Shown: one piece after another, positions 23,057-31,115 of the stretch
How the letters are laid out: each line of letters begins with the position of its first letter
Position numbering within the stretch: position 1 is the stretch's first letter
From: JANXVV01 sp038230975
GTDB lineage: Bacteria; Planctomycetota; Phycisphaerae; Tepidisphaerales; Tepidisphaeraceae
Reading direction: 5' to 3'
Length of the DNA: 31,142 nucleotides
NCBI GenBank assembly: GCA_038230975.1
Contig: JBBRMF010000029.1
Location: 1-31,142, forward strand
Made by a program: the position numbers and the translations under genes
Notes under the pieces: generated by a model
Databases searched by the model: none
Told to the model about the DNA's origin: nothing
Seen by the model: the letters and a program-made list of their open reading frames with translations, nothing else

Positions 23057-24136
23057 ATGAAAATCCGACCTGCCCTATCCACCCGATATGATTTGATGTC
23101 CCTCGGCGAATGTATGGTTCGATTGTCCCCTCCAGGACACGGTCGTATCGAATTCGCCAATGCACTGGAAGTATGGGTTGGTGGCGGTGAATACAATGTC
23201 GCCTATGCGCTTTCAAGGCTCGGATTGCGAACCGGATTTCTGAGTCGACTCGTCGATCATCCACTCGGGCGTTTAATCGTAAATCACGGCCGGGCGGTCG
23301 GGGTCGACATGTCGCATGTGGTGATGGCCGACTACGACGGCGTCGGTCGAGAGGATCGCATCGGTTTGAATTTCACCGAAGTCGGCACGGGTGTTCGCCC
23401 GAGCGTCACCCTTTATGATCGCGGGCATTCAGCCGCTTCCCACATGAAGCCGGGCACGATCGATTTCGACAAACTATTTCGCGAAAATGGAGTCCGTTGG
23501 CTTCACACTGGCGGGATCTTTACCGCCCTTTCTGATAGCTGCGCAGACGTCTGCAAAGAGGCTATCGTTTTCGCAAAGAAAGCCGGCACAATTGTCAGTT
23601 ACGATCTCAATTTCCGTAGCAAGCTGTGGTCCAGTCAGAAGGCCCAGGAGACCACGAAGGATCTTCTGCCCTTTATCGACTGTCTCATCGGCAATGAGGA
23701 AGATTTTCAAAAGGTACTCGGGGTTGAAGTCGAAGGGGTCGACGAAAACCTTTCCGCGCTCGACACCTCGGCCTACAAGAACATGGTCGAAAAAGTGATC
23801 GCGGCTTACCCGAAGCTCCAAGTCGTCGGCACGACGCTTCGAGAAGTCAAAAGCGGATTGGTGAATAATTGGTCGGCCATTCTCTGGGTCGACGGCAAAT
23901 TCTACGAAAGTCGACGGTACGACCATCTTGAGATTGAAGACCGGGTTGGGGGAGGAGATGGCTTCTCCAGTGGGATCGCTTACGGATTTCTCAACGGCCA
24001 ATCACCGCAAGAATGCGTGGATCTTGGCGCGGCCCACGGTGCCCTTCTTCAATCCACGCGGGGGGATACCAGCCAAATCGATCTGATTGATCTGATGCAC
24101 GTTTTCAACGGTGGCAGCGCGCGGATCAAACGATGA
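23057..24136 (+). CDS. PfkB family sugar kinase, 2-keto-3-deoxygluconate kinase-like
   Basis: 359 residues. Ribokinase-like kinases phosphorylate sugars in the cytoplasm. The N-terminal signature is LGECMVRLSPPGHGRIEFANALEVWVGGGEYNVAYALSRLG, and the second PfkB signature is EDRVGGGDGFSSGIAYGFLNG, where GGGDG replaces the common GAGDA and its Asp is the catalytic base. These features match the KDG kinase group, which would feed pyruvate and glyceraldehyde phosphate from sugar-acid catabolism; substrate is a guess. A longer frame back to 22982 is rejected since its first 25 residues look non-coding and the ATG at 23057 has a promoter-like box at the right distance. It is divergent from the propeller gene and followed by family B repeat DNA whose similarity begins at its stop codon. 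Confidence 0.85.
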   Translation: MKIRPALSTRYDLMSLGECMVRLSPPGHGRIEFANALEVWVGGGEYNVAYALSRLGLRTGFLSRLVDHPLGRLIVNHGRAVGVDMSHVVMADYDGVGREDRIGLNFTEVGTGVRPSVTLYDRGHSAASHMKPGTIDFDKLFRENGVRWLHTGGIFTALSDSCADVCKEAIVFAKKAGTIVSYDLNFRSKLWSSQKAQETTKDLLPFIDCLIGNEEDFQKVLGVEVEGVDENLSALDTSAYKNMVEKVIAAYPKLQVVGTTLREVKSGLVNNWSAILWVDGKFYESRRYDHLEIEDRVGGGDGFSSGIAYGFLNGQSPQECVDLGAAHGALLQSTRGDTSQIDLIDLMHVFNGGSARIKR

Positions 24137-24302
24137 CAAGATCGGCAGGCGTTATCCCCTCTCCCGATGCTTGGCTTGTCGATTTATTTAGCCCGTTCGC
24201 TTGCGAACCGTGTTTAGCCGCTGTCCGAGGCGCTCGGACGCGGGCCGCAAGCGGCCCGGCTAAATAAATCGACAGCCCCAACTCTGGAGAGCGAGAAAGC
24301 TG
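24134..24302. mobile_element. palindromic repeat, family B copy 1
   Basis: The whole gap between the kinase and the BatA-like gene is repeat. Perfect 17-base arms (TGTCGATTTATTTAGCC at 24177-24193, complement at 24258-24274) enclose an inner stem of the type CGCTTGCGAACCGTG and CGCGGGCCGCAAGCG. Outer sequences CCCCTCTCCCGA and CTGGAGAGCGAG also pair in part. The complement of 30552-30692 aligns with it through the central 88 bases without gaps. The first 27 bases (24134-24160) match the right end of the window at 31116-31142 in 23 of 27 positions. Confidence 0.85.
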
Positions 24303-25904
24303 TCAGCCCGAACCCTTCCAAAACATCACCGCCAGCAGCGCGCAAGCCATCGCGGCCAGACAAAACTCCGCCGTGAGCTCGTGTCGGGAACGCGACGCAT
24401 TATCAATGTGCGGCGGCGGCCTGTTCTCGCCATTCCGAGGAACGGTTGCTCGCGATAACCCCGCGTTCACCGCTTTTCGCTCCCCATCGGAACGGGCGTA
24501 AATGCCAGGCCAGGCATTCGTCTGAATGTCCGCCGATAGTTTTCCTTCGTGCTTCCAAGTGTCGTCTACAACCGGGAAATGCCAGGCAAATGCCTGCCCG
24601 CCGTTTGCCAGCCAATCAAAAACATTTGTCCAAAAGACGACGTAGTCTGCCGACCGCGGCCACGAGGATGCGTCGAAACCCACCCATACTTTCCGTGATG
24701 TAGCCTCCTGAATCGCCACCAGCGTTTTAGCGCCGACCTGAACGACGGGTGTCCATCCTTCGGGAGAAGAAGCCGCGACTTTCGCATCGGCGACGACGGC
24801 CGTCCAATTGACAAGTTCGGTCGCCGGATGCGATGTGACGCGCAATTCGCCTCGAACTTCGCCTTGCGGCAAAGGCGCTTCGACCACGACTCCCGCGTCA
24901 TCCGCGCGTAGGTCGGATTTCTGGTTGACGACAACGGTGATTGAGGACAAGTCATCCGGCGGTTTACTTCGTTGATACACACCAATCATTCGTTGCAACG
25001 CTTCTGAAATAGCCGCACGCGACTCGATGCGCCCCGGCCGTTTTTCACGTACGAGCCAGGCGACGTTGTCAGCCTCCAAATCGTCCGCCACATCCAATTG
25101 TGCTTCGATGACGTCGCCGAATTTAGGCAATTCAAAAAAATAATTCGCCTGACCCCCGCGTGCCGGTAGCTTCACACGATGCTCCGTCGCTTGCCCTGCC
25201 GACACAATTCGAAGCGCCGCATCGGTCATCGCAGATTCATTCTGAACGGAAACCATGACTTGCGGCGAAGGCACCTCCTTGGCGGTGATCTCGTAAATTC
25301 CGACATTTCGAAGAATATTTTCCGGTGTGATCTGCTGGTATCGAGGATCAGAAATCTCAATCGAATGGTCACTCAGCAAAATGACGAGATTGTCGTTTCG
25401 GAGCAGTTCGTCGCGTATCGCCTGGCGAAGTATACGAGATGTATCCAGCGCGGTGCGCGGCAGAGCGGCGACAAATTCGTTCAGGTGTCCGATGCTGGTT
25501 TTTTGCCGATCACCGCGAATGGGATCGATGATTTCGATTTCATTCGCGACAGACCGAAGTTTTTTTCCCGCCAGTTCCGCCAACTCAATGAACCGTGTTC
25601 GCGAAGTGCCATTGGCCGACATGGTTAGTCCACGATCCACCACGACCGAAACGACTCGGTGGCGTGTGCCAGAAATTGCGGGCTGCGCAGCCGAAATTAA
25701 CGCAAGCAACACAGACAATAACACGGCGATTAGCGCGATCGGTGGAACATGGAACGATGATCTGACTTTCTGATTCACCACCGATGCTTGCCAGAGGGGC
25801 AAGAACGGAACCCGCTCGCTATTTCGCCGGCCGCTGAGCAGCCAGACAGTTACCATGCCCCAGGGAATGAGGCCAATCAGCCATAGCGGAGCGGCAAAAA
25901 CCAT
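24303..25904 (-). CDS. BatA-like membrane protein with degenerate VWA domain
   Basis: 533 residues. The start, FAAPLWLIGLIPWGMVTVWLL, is the BatA/aerotolerance-type N-terminal membrane domain, followed by a second helix at about 53-75 (HVPPIALIAVLLSVLLALISAAQPAI). Next is a VWA-like region, VVSVVVDRGLTMSANGTSRTRF, where the MIDAS D-x-S-x-S is not kept (D-R-G-L-T), then LVILLSDHSIEIS. The centre looks beta-rich and external, and there is a final helix (FCLAAMACALLAVMFW). Such proteins often work with MoxR ATPases and other Bat proteins, but none is nearby. Instead of a Shine-Dalgarno site, TACACT lies nine bases before the ATG. The gene is alone, divergent from pyruvate kinase. Confidence 0.8.
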   Translation of the reverse strand: MVFAAPLWLIGLIPWGMVTVWLLSGRRNSERVPFLPLWQASVVNQKVRSSFHVPPIALIAVLLSVLLALISAAQPAISGTRHRVVSVVVDRGLTMSANGTSRTRFIELAELAGKKLRSVANEIEIIDPIRGDRQKTSIGHLNEFVAALPRTALDTSRILRQAIRDELLRNDNLVILLSDHSIEISDPRYQQITPENILRNVGIYEITAKEVPSPQVMVSVQNESAMTDAALRIVSAGQATEHRVKLPARGGQANYFFELPKFGDVIEAQLDVADDLEADNVAWLVREKRPGRIESRAAISEALQRMIGVYQRSKPPDDLSSITVVVNQKSDLRADDAGVVVEAPLPQGEVRGELRVTSHPATELVNWTAVVADAKVAASSPEGWTPVVQVGAKTLVAIQEATSRKVWVGFDASSWPRSADYVVFWTNVFDWLANGGQAFAWHFPVVDDTWKHEGKLSADIQTNAWPGIYARSDGERKAVNAGLSRATVPRNGENRPPPHIDNASRSRHELTAEFCLAAMACALLAVMFWKGSG

Positions 25905-26011
25905 TCTTTGGGCAGTGTATCACAGATCCAATTTCCGTACGCAACTGCCTGTTGCCCCCTTTACCTTTTTGAAGTTAGCCCGTAGCTTTCTTTTGACTGC
26001 GGTAACAGCCT

Positions 26012-27505
26012 ATGATTCGTACCAAAATTGTCGCCACTCTCGGACCTGCATGTTCGGATGTTGAAACGCTTGTAAAGCTTTTCGAGTCCGGCGTGAGCGT
26101 CTGCCGAATTAACTTTTCACACGGTTCGCTCGATACCGCATTGACCCTGCTTCGCAATGTGCAGGCCGCCGCTGTCCAATTCGGCCAACCGGTCGCGGTA
26201 CTGGGCGATTTGTGCGGCCCGAAAATCCGCCTCGGTAAAGTGCTGGATTCCAACGGCACCGGTGGCATGCCAATCGAAACAGGCGATACGCTTATCATCC
26301 AGCGCGACCCGATCGACGGCAAAGACGGCCGCGTCAGCAGCACCTACGGTGGACTCATCGACGATGTCAAAGTCGGTGATCGCGTACTGATTGAAGACGG
26401 TTTACTTCGCTTTCTGGTCACCGACAAATCCGCCAATGAGCTCAGTTGCAAATGTACCGCCGGTGGGATTCTTAAAAGCTCCAAAGGCATTAACCTTCCG
26501 AAAACGACCGTCAATCTTCCGAGCATTACAGATCGCGACTGGGAGTGCGTCGACTGGGCGTGTGAGCATCGGCTCGATTACCTGGCCCTTTCCTTCGTGC
26601 GAAAGGCCGAGGATATCACCACGCTTCGTGAATACTTGCAGGACAAAGTCAGTGATATCCATCTGATTGCAAAAATCGAAAAAGCCGAGGGGGTACAACA
26701 GATTGACTCGATTATCGATGCTTGTGACGGCCTGATGGTTGCGCGCGGCGACCTGGGTGTTGAGATGGATGTTGCGCAGGTGCCGATCATTCAGAAAAAT
26801 CTGGTCCGCCGATGCCGTATCGCGGGGAAGCCGGTGATCGTGGCGACGCAAATGCTGCAAAGCATGATCGAACAGTCATCCCCCACGCGCGCCGAAGTCA
26901 GTGACGTCGCCAATGCCATCTTTGATGGGACCGATGCGGTCATGCTCAGCGGTGAAACCTCGGTCGGGAAATTCCCCGTAGGCTCCGTACTCACGATGGC
27001 CCACGTCGCACAAGTCACCGAGGAATACCTGGTCAGCTCCGATGTCGATCGGGCAATGGAACCCAAAATCCGCACGACGTTGGCAGCGGGTTCTTTGGCC
27101 AGGGGCGCTTTGCGGATCGTTGAAGATCTCGACGCAAAAGCCGTCGTCATCTGGACGCAAACCGGCGGTACGGCTCGGGTCTTCTCCAAGTATCACTTCC
27201 CCGTCCCGATCATCGCGCTTTCCAATGACCAGCGGACATTGCGACGAATGGCACTTCACTACGGTGTCTTTCCACAGCATATGCCCGTGGTTGAAGATAT
27301 CGGTTCTGTCGTGGCCGCCACCGATAAACTGATGCTGGAAAAAAATTATGCAGAACTCGGTCAATGCGTCGTCATCGTCGCCGGCTGGTCGCCGGCCTCG
27401 GCAGGATCCATGAACGGACTCGTGATTCACACGATCGGCACCCCCTGGACCGCAGTCCCCACCGCACAAGTGATGCGGCAACTGTTGAAGGCGGAGAAAG
27501 CATGA
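26012..27505 (+). CDS. pyk: pyruvate kinase
   Basis: 497 residues, a normal length. It converts phosphoenolpyruvate and ADP to pyruvate and ATP at the end of glycolysis. Signatures are clear: IRTKIVATLGPAC at the start, RINFSHG for the phosphate and metal site, LGDLCGPKIRLG at the junction to the B domain, then LIAKIEKAEGVQQIDSII with the catalytic Lys, DGLMVARGDLGVEM, and ATQMLQSMIEQSSPTRAEVSDVANAIFDGTDAVMLSGETSVGKFP. A C-terminal allosteric domain is present. The ATG opens the conserved start and has no Shine-Dalgarno site. It overlaps the lipoprotein gene by four bases (ATGA), so the two are coupled. The nearby PfkB-type kinase could supply the same carbon route, but there is no operon link. 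Confidence 0.97.
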   Translation: MIRTKIVATLGPACSDVETLVKLFESGVSVCRINFSHGSLDTALTLLRNVQAAAVQFGQPVAVLGDLCGPKIRLGKVLDSNGTGGMPIETGDTLIIQRDPIDGKDGRVSSTYGGLIDDVKVGDRVLIEDGLLRFLVTDKSANELSCKCTAGGILKSSKGINLPKTTVNLPSITDRDWECVDWACEHRLDYLALSFVRKAEDITTLREYLQDKVSDIHLIAKIEKAEGVQQIDSIIDACDGLMVARGDLGVEMDVAQVPIIQKNLVRRCRIAGKPVIVATQMLQSMIEQSSPTRAEVSDVANAIFDGTDAVMLSGETSVGKFPVGSVLTMAHVAQVTEEYLVSSDVDRAMEPKIRTTLAAGSLARGALRIVEDLDAKAVVIWTQTGGTARVFSKYHFPVPIIALSNDQRTLRRMALHYGVFPQHMPVVEDIGSVVAATDKLMLEKNYAELGQCVVIVAGWSPASAGSMNGLVIHTIGTPWTAVPTAQVMRQLLKAEKA

Positions 27506-28131
27506 TCGCGATCGACAAAATGAAATCCGTCTCCTGCGTCGCAGTCGCCGCGCTCGCGTTCTTCGGATGCGCCACGACCCCACCTTCCATCCGTCGCGCC
27601 ACGGACGTCGATCTGGCCACCACCAAGCCCACCTACTGGCTCGATCAACCCGACACCGCCACCGTCGGAAACTTCCAGTTTCAACCGCTCTGGGATGCCT
27701 GCGAAACCGTCGCGCGCGAGTATTTGTTTCAGTTGGATCGACAGGATTACCGGCTGGGTTTGCTGACCACCAAACCGATGATCTCCAAGCAGATACTTGA
27801 GCCCTGGCGAAACGACACCGGAACCTTTCACCAGGTATTGGTCAATTCACTTGCAACGATTCGACGATCCATTCGATTTGAAATTGATCGCGACGATGAT
27901 GGATTGTACGTGGCAAAGCCAAAAGTGCTGGTGGAGCGGGAAACTATTTTGGAACGCCGAATCACCTCCGCGTCGCAATACCGCACTGCTTTTTCAGGGC
28001 CTGCCGTCGGCTCGCGCACTTCACTCGATCTTGAGACAGAAATCCCGATTGTGTATTGGACTCCGATCGGTCGAGATACCGAAATGGAAATTCACATCGC
28101 CGCCACCGTGACCAAAAAGCTGAAAAAGTAA
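27502..28131 (+). CDS. lipoprotein of unknown function
   Basis: About 210 residues from the ATG that overlaps the pyruvate kinase stop; a second ATG six codons later (MKSVSCVAVAALAFFGC) is a better signal start. The lipobox FFGC puts the lipidated Cys near residue 23. The mature part (ATTPPSIRRATDVDLATTKPT and on) has a Trp/Arg-rich fold with likely beta-strands and ends TEMEIHIAATVTKKLKK. Similar small lipoproteins with a repeated (x)RIxFEIDRDDDGLYVAKPKVLVERE strand pattern are known to me only as hypothetical planctomycete proteins. It is translationally coupled to pyruvate kinase. The stop is three bases before the family A repeat. Placement in the outer membrane or inner membrane is not decided by the sequence. 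Confidence 0.78.
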   Translation: MIAIDKMKSVSCVAVAALAFFGCATTPPSIRRATDVDLATTKPTYWLDQPDTATVGNFQFQPLWDACETVAREYLFQLDRQDYRLGLLTTKPMISKQILEPWRNDTGTFHQVLVNSLATIRRSIRFEIDRDDDGLYVAKPKVLVERETILERRITSASQYRTAFSGPAVGSRTSLDLETEIPIVYWTPIGRDTEMEIHIAATVTKKLKK

Positions 28132-28134
28132 CCC

Positions 28135-28285
28135 TTAGAGCGTTTTTCAACTTGGTCGGGTGCCACAGGTCGCGGTACTCCGAGACCTGTGCGTGTCATT
28201 CACTGAAAACAACACAGGTCTGCGAGTACGCCGACCCGTGGCACCCCGACACCTACGCGACCTACCAAGCTGAAAAGTGCTCTAA
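28135..28285. mobile_element. MITE-like repeat, family A copy 2 (151 bp)
   Basis: Ends are TTAGAGC and GCTCTAA; the inverted ends pair over about 22 bases (TTAGAGCGTTTTTCAACTTGG with a close complement on the right). Shares a 30-base identical core (28168-28197) with copy 1 at 21722-21751, in the same orientation, and the outer parts align more loosely. An inner inverted repeat GGGTGCCACAGGTC with its rough complement, and CACAGGTCTGCGAGTAC, would form nested stems. No coding content. Confidence 0.85.
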
Positions 28286-28286
28286 A

Positions 28287-28300
28287 AGCCGCTTGCGGCT
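28287..28300. repeat. small hairpin AGCCGC-TT-GCGGCT
   Basis: Perfect six-base arms with a two-base loop lie between the family A repeat and the mqnA stop. The sequence AGCCGCTTGCGGCT resembles the inner part of the family B repeat (CCGCAAGCGGCC), so it may be a fragment of such an element. Confidence 0.45.
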
Positions 28301-28310
28301 AAGCCGCACT

Positions 28311-29156
28311 TCAAGAATAAATCTCCAACGGCCGCGCCGGTGACTTGATAACACCACACTTGGCGGCCAGCTCATGAAACAGTCGAATCGCCTGCAATTG
28401 GCGCTCGCCGATGTCAAACTTCAAATAAACCGTCAAATATTGAAGCGCCATACCCGCTGGCCAACCCCGAGGAATGGCGTACTGTGGAATCAAATCATTC
28501 ACGTGTTCCAAGCCATTGATTCGAGCTTGTTCCAGTCGCTGCGGAAGATCACCGAGGTCGATCCCTTTTCGAGCGGTCCAGATGGCGAAAACAAATGGCA
28601 GCCCGGTCAATTTCTTCCAGGCATGTCCAAGATCAAGCTGATGGTCAAAGCCCTGGGGTTCTTCGCAGACGACTTTGTCACCGATCAGAAGCCGCGCATC
28701 CGTGGGAATGTCTGCACCATGCACTAAGTCCGTAAACGTTGGGGAGATTCCATAATACTCGGACAAAATCACGCGGGCCAACGCGACCGATGTGTGGCTG
28801 TCCGTGTCACAGGCAAGCGACTGAATTTGCCCAATCGGTTTTTTTGAGAAAATTCGAACGGTCAGCGTCGGTCCATCGCATCCAATACCGCCACTGGGGA
28901 CCAAGCAAAGATTCTCAAGTCGCTGGAAATCAATCACTGGCAAGAGGGCGACATCGAATCGTTTTTCCCGCAGCCCTTCGAGTAAGCGGGAGGGAACATC
29001 CAGCTTTAGATCCACTCCCCCATCATCCTCAAGCCCATAGATCAGCGGTTTGGCATTCAGGTAGCTCACACTGCCAATCCGGAGAGATTGTTCCGCCTTG
29101 GCGGGGGTGAGGGCGATGAGGGAGTTCGCGAAGCTTGCTTGCATCAGCGGTTTCAT
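28311..29156 (-). CDS. mqnA: MqnA family chorismate dehydratase (menaquinone biosynthesis)
   Basis: About 281 residues from the ATG at 29156. MqnA makes 3-enolpyruvoyl-benzoate from chorismate, the first step of the futalosine route to menaquinone. The family start is LRIGSVSYLNAKPLIYGL, here preceded by about 24 extra residues (MKPLMQASFANSLIALTPAK and on); a shorter start at 29144 is possible. Further motifs: PSRLLEGLREKRFDVALLPVIDFQR, CDTDSHTSVALARVIL, DARLLIGDKVVCEEP, LDLGHAWKKLTGLPFVFAIWTAR. The periplasmic-binding-like fold is complete. A longer frame to 29462 runs into the opposing CCA enzyme and is rejected. TATCGT lies five bases before the ATG on the minus strand, with no Shine-Dalgarno site. 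It diverges from the CCA enzyme, 83 bases apart. No other mqn gene is in the window. Confidence 0.93.
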   Translation of the reverse strand: MKPLMQASFANSLIALTPAKAEQSLRIGSVSYLNAKPLIYGLEDDGGVDLKLDVPSRLLEGLREKRFDVALLPVIDFQRLENLCLVPSGGIGCDGPTLTVRIFSKKPIGQIQSLACDTDSHTSVALARVILSEYYGISPTFTDLVHGADIPTDARLLIGDKVVCEEPQGFDHQLDLGHAWKKLTGLPFVFAIWTARKGIDLGDLPQRLEQARINGLEHVNDLIPQYAIPRGWPAGMALQYLTVYLKFDIGERQLQAIRLFHELAAKCGVIKSPARPLEIYS

Positions 29157-29226
29157 AACAGACGATACGTCATCGCGAAAGCGCCGTCTGAGGAAACTCA
29201 CGGTTTCACGCAATTTGAAAAAAAGA

Positions 29227-29232
29227 TAAACT
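29227..29232 (+). promoter_or_regulatory. possible -10 box for the CCA enzyme gene
   Basis: TAAACT ends seven bases before the ATG at 29240, in an A-rich stretch, and there is no Shine-Dalgarno site. No good -35 box was found. A leaderless start is possible. Confidence 0.3.
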
Positions 29233-29239
29233 CCCGGCA

Positions 29240-30544
29240 ATGGATGACAGCGACCCGCGAAACAAGCCTCCCTGCTATCGTGAAGATGCACTGATATTGG
29301 TCCGAGCCCTGCGCGATGCCGGGCACGTCGCCTATTTTGCGGGAGGCTGCGTGCGCGATCTGTTGCTGCAACTCGAGCCCAAAGACTACGACGTCGCGAC
29401 GGATGCTTTGCCGGAGAAGGTTCGATCTCTCTTCCGCAATACACAGGCGGTGGGCCAGGCATTCGGCGTGATACTCGTGCGTCTGGGTCGCAGCGTCATC
29501 GAAGTCGCGACATTTCGGAGTGATGGGGTATACACCGACGGCCGGCGTCCGTCCGAAGTGCGATTCACCACCGCGGAAGTGGATGCTAAAAGACGAGATT
29601 TTACAATCAATGGACTCTTCTTCGATCCCATTGAAAATCACGTTTTGGATTTTGTGGGTGGGAAACAAGATTTGGAACGAAAAACACTTCGCGCGATCGG
29701 AGAGCCTGACGCGCGGTTTGAAGAAGATCATTTGCGGCTGATGCGAGCCGTGCGATTCGCAGCGCGATTTGGTCTGGACATCGAACCTCAAACTCGGGCA
29801 GCGATCCGTCATCATGCGCCGCAACTGGCCAGAATCAGCCCCGAGCGCGTCGGCGAGGAAGCAAGGCTGATGCTGACTCCCCTGACGCGCGTCAACGCGC
29901 TGGAACATCTAATCGATTTGGGTTTGTTGCAAGTCATGCTGCGCTTCATCACCGAAGTTCCGCCTGCACCGAACCGCCCACCAGCTCCGCTGTTTCGGCT
30001 CGTGGCGCCGGGGAAATCTATTGATTTCGGTTTGGCGCTGGCGGCAATAACCGTTGAATATCGGATCGATCCAACTCGACCGGATTGGATGGCATTGTTG
30101 GCAAGAGCCCAAAGCCATCATTCTGTGCAGTCATGCCGCAAGGCAATGAAGATCAGTAATGATGAATCGAACGCAATGTCAGACGTGTTGGACCTTTTGC
30201 CCTTGATCGATTCAGAGCCCCCCACCGTTGCGTTTTTGAAGCGATTTTTGGCGCGGTCTCATTCAATCGACGCCAGACGATTGCTTGAGGCAATTTACCT
30301 TTTCGATCCCACTGTAAAGCGAATCGGCTGGCTCCAAGAGCAATTTGCAGTGCTGGAACAAATGGATTGCGCGCCTGCCCCTTTTGTATCCGGCGACGAT
30401 CTTACCGCAGCCGGTTTTTCGCCTGGCCCGATGTACAAGCGAGTGCTCGACCGCGTCTATGATGCACAGCTTGAGCAAAGTGTGCGTTCCAAAGAACAAG
30501 CGATGGAGATCGCACTTCAACTCGCGCGTCAGTCAAATCAATAA
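29240..30544 (+). CDS. CCA-adding enzyme / poly(A) polymerase family (class II)
   Basis: 434 residues. The family adds CCA to tRNA 3' ends or adds A tails to RNA; bacterial class II members are hard to tell apart by sequence. The nucleotidyltransferase head has GGCVRDLLLQ at 35-44 and the metal-binding KDYDVATD (Asp49 and Asp51), followed by VGQAFGVILVRLGRSVIEVATFR and RRDFTINGLFFDP. The neck region is DHLRLMRAVRFAARFGLDIEPQTRAAI and then LARISPERVGEEARLML. The C-terminal part is helical. The start has no Shine-Dalgarno site; TAAACT lies close. It diverges from mqnA and is followed by family B repeat DNA. With no other tRNA nucleotidyltransferase seen, I lean to CCA addition. Confidence 0.9.
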   Translation: MDDSDPRNKPPCYREDALILVRALRDAGHVAYFAGGCVRDLLLQLEPKDYDVATDALPEKVRSLFRNTQAVGQAFGVILVRLGRSVIEVATFRSDGVYTDGRRPSEVRFTTAEVDAKRRDFTINGLFFDPIENHVLDFVGGKQDLERKTLRAIGEPDARFEEDHLRLMRAVRFAARFGLDIEPQTRAAIRHHAPQLARISPERVGEEARLMLTPLTRVNALEHLIDLGLLQVMLRFITEVPPAPNRPPAPLFRLVAPGKSIDFGLALAAITVEYRIDPTRPDWMALLARAQSHHSVQSCRKAMKISNDESNAMSDVLDLLPLIDSEPPTVAFLKRFLARSHSIDARRLLEAIYLFDPTVKRIGWLQEQFAVLEQMDCAPAPFVSGDDLTAAGFSPGPMYKRVLDRVYDAQLEQSVRSKEQAMEIALQLARQSNQ

Positions 30545-30551
30545 AGCAGAG

Positions 30552-30692
30552 TCCCCCCGCTCCCCCGAGTAGGGACTATCGAATTATTTAGCCGGATCGC
30601 TTGCGACCCGTGACAGAGCGTTTGGGACAGCCGCTAAACACGGTTCGCAAGCGAACCGGCTAAATAAAACGTCAAGCCAAGTACGAAAGGGA
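30552..30692. mobile_element. palindromic repeat, family B copy 2
   Basis: Inverted relative to copy 1 at 24134-24302. Terminal arms read TTATTTAGCC (30584-30593) and GGCTAAATAA (30658-30667), and an inner stem of the type GGTTCGCAAGCGAACC lies in the right half. Its complement aligns with copy 1 through the central 88 bases without a gap, including CGCTTGCGAACCGTGTTTAG. Outer sequences (GCTCCCCCGAGTAGGG, GTCAAGCCAAGTACG) also match copy 1 in part. It fills most of the gap between the CCA enzyme and the FliN-type gene. Confidence 0.85.
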
Positions 30693-30705
30693 ATGCGGAG
30701 CATTT

Positions 30706-31020
30706 CTAGCGCTGCCCCAATGTCTTGATGATTTCTTTCAAATCCCCGATCTGGGTTATTTTCAATCCAAAGTTTTCCCCGATTTTGACCGCATCCCCGA
30801 TGGCGATCGTCTTATTGTTGACCAGCAGTTCCAACGGTTGATCACTGGCCTTAAAGAATTCGATGATGGCTCCTGGGCCAAGGCGCATTACTTCCTGCAG
30901 CGTGAGTTTTCGATCGGCCAGTTTGACGATGACGGGAACCTCCATCCGCAAAATCCGGTTGAGTTCTCCGGCTGAAGGAGTGGCGAACGCGGTGGCGAGC
31001 GGTGAACGGAGAACAGGCAT
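30706..31020 (-). CDS. fliN: FliN/YscQ-type SpoA domain protein (flagellar motor switch)
   Basis: 104 residues. The C-terminal 80 residues are a SpoA (FliN/FliM) domain: ILRMEVPVIVKLADRKLTLQEVMRLGPGAIIEF, then LELLVNNKTIAIGDAVKIGENFGLKITQI. FliN forms the lower ring of the flagellar switch complex, where it binds the chemotaxis regulator and the export apparatus; secretion-system SctQ domains look alike, so a type III protein is an alternative. Length is at the short end of FliN because the N-terminal leader before the domain is only about 25 residues. AAGGATG stands before the ATG at 31020. Its neighbours are not flagellar genes, and no other flagellar gene is in the window; it may belong to a gene group beyond the right edge. 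Confidence 0.88.
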   Translation of the reverse strand: MPVLRSPLATAFATPSAGELNRILRMEVPVIVKLADRKLTLQEVMRLGPGAIIEFFKASDQPLELLVNNKTIAIGDAVKIGENFGLKITQIGDLKEIIKTLGQR

Positions 31021-31115
31021 GGGACATCCTTGTCACAAGAATAATTCCGACACATCGATTATCGTCAGATTAGGCAATCTCGCAATATTGACCTGATTTG
31101 ACCTTGGAGGGATCG

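Noticed and set aside
28311..29462. Extended 383-codon version of mqnA
   Set aside because: The first 102 codons run antisense through the start of the CCA enzyme and are Arg-rich without homology; the conserved MqnA start lies just after the ATG at 29156.
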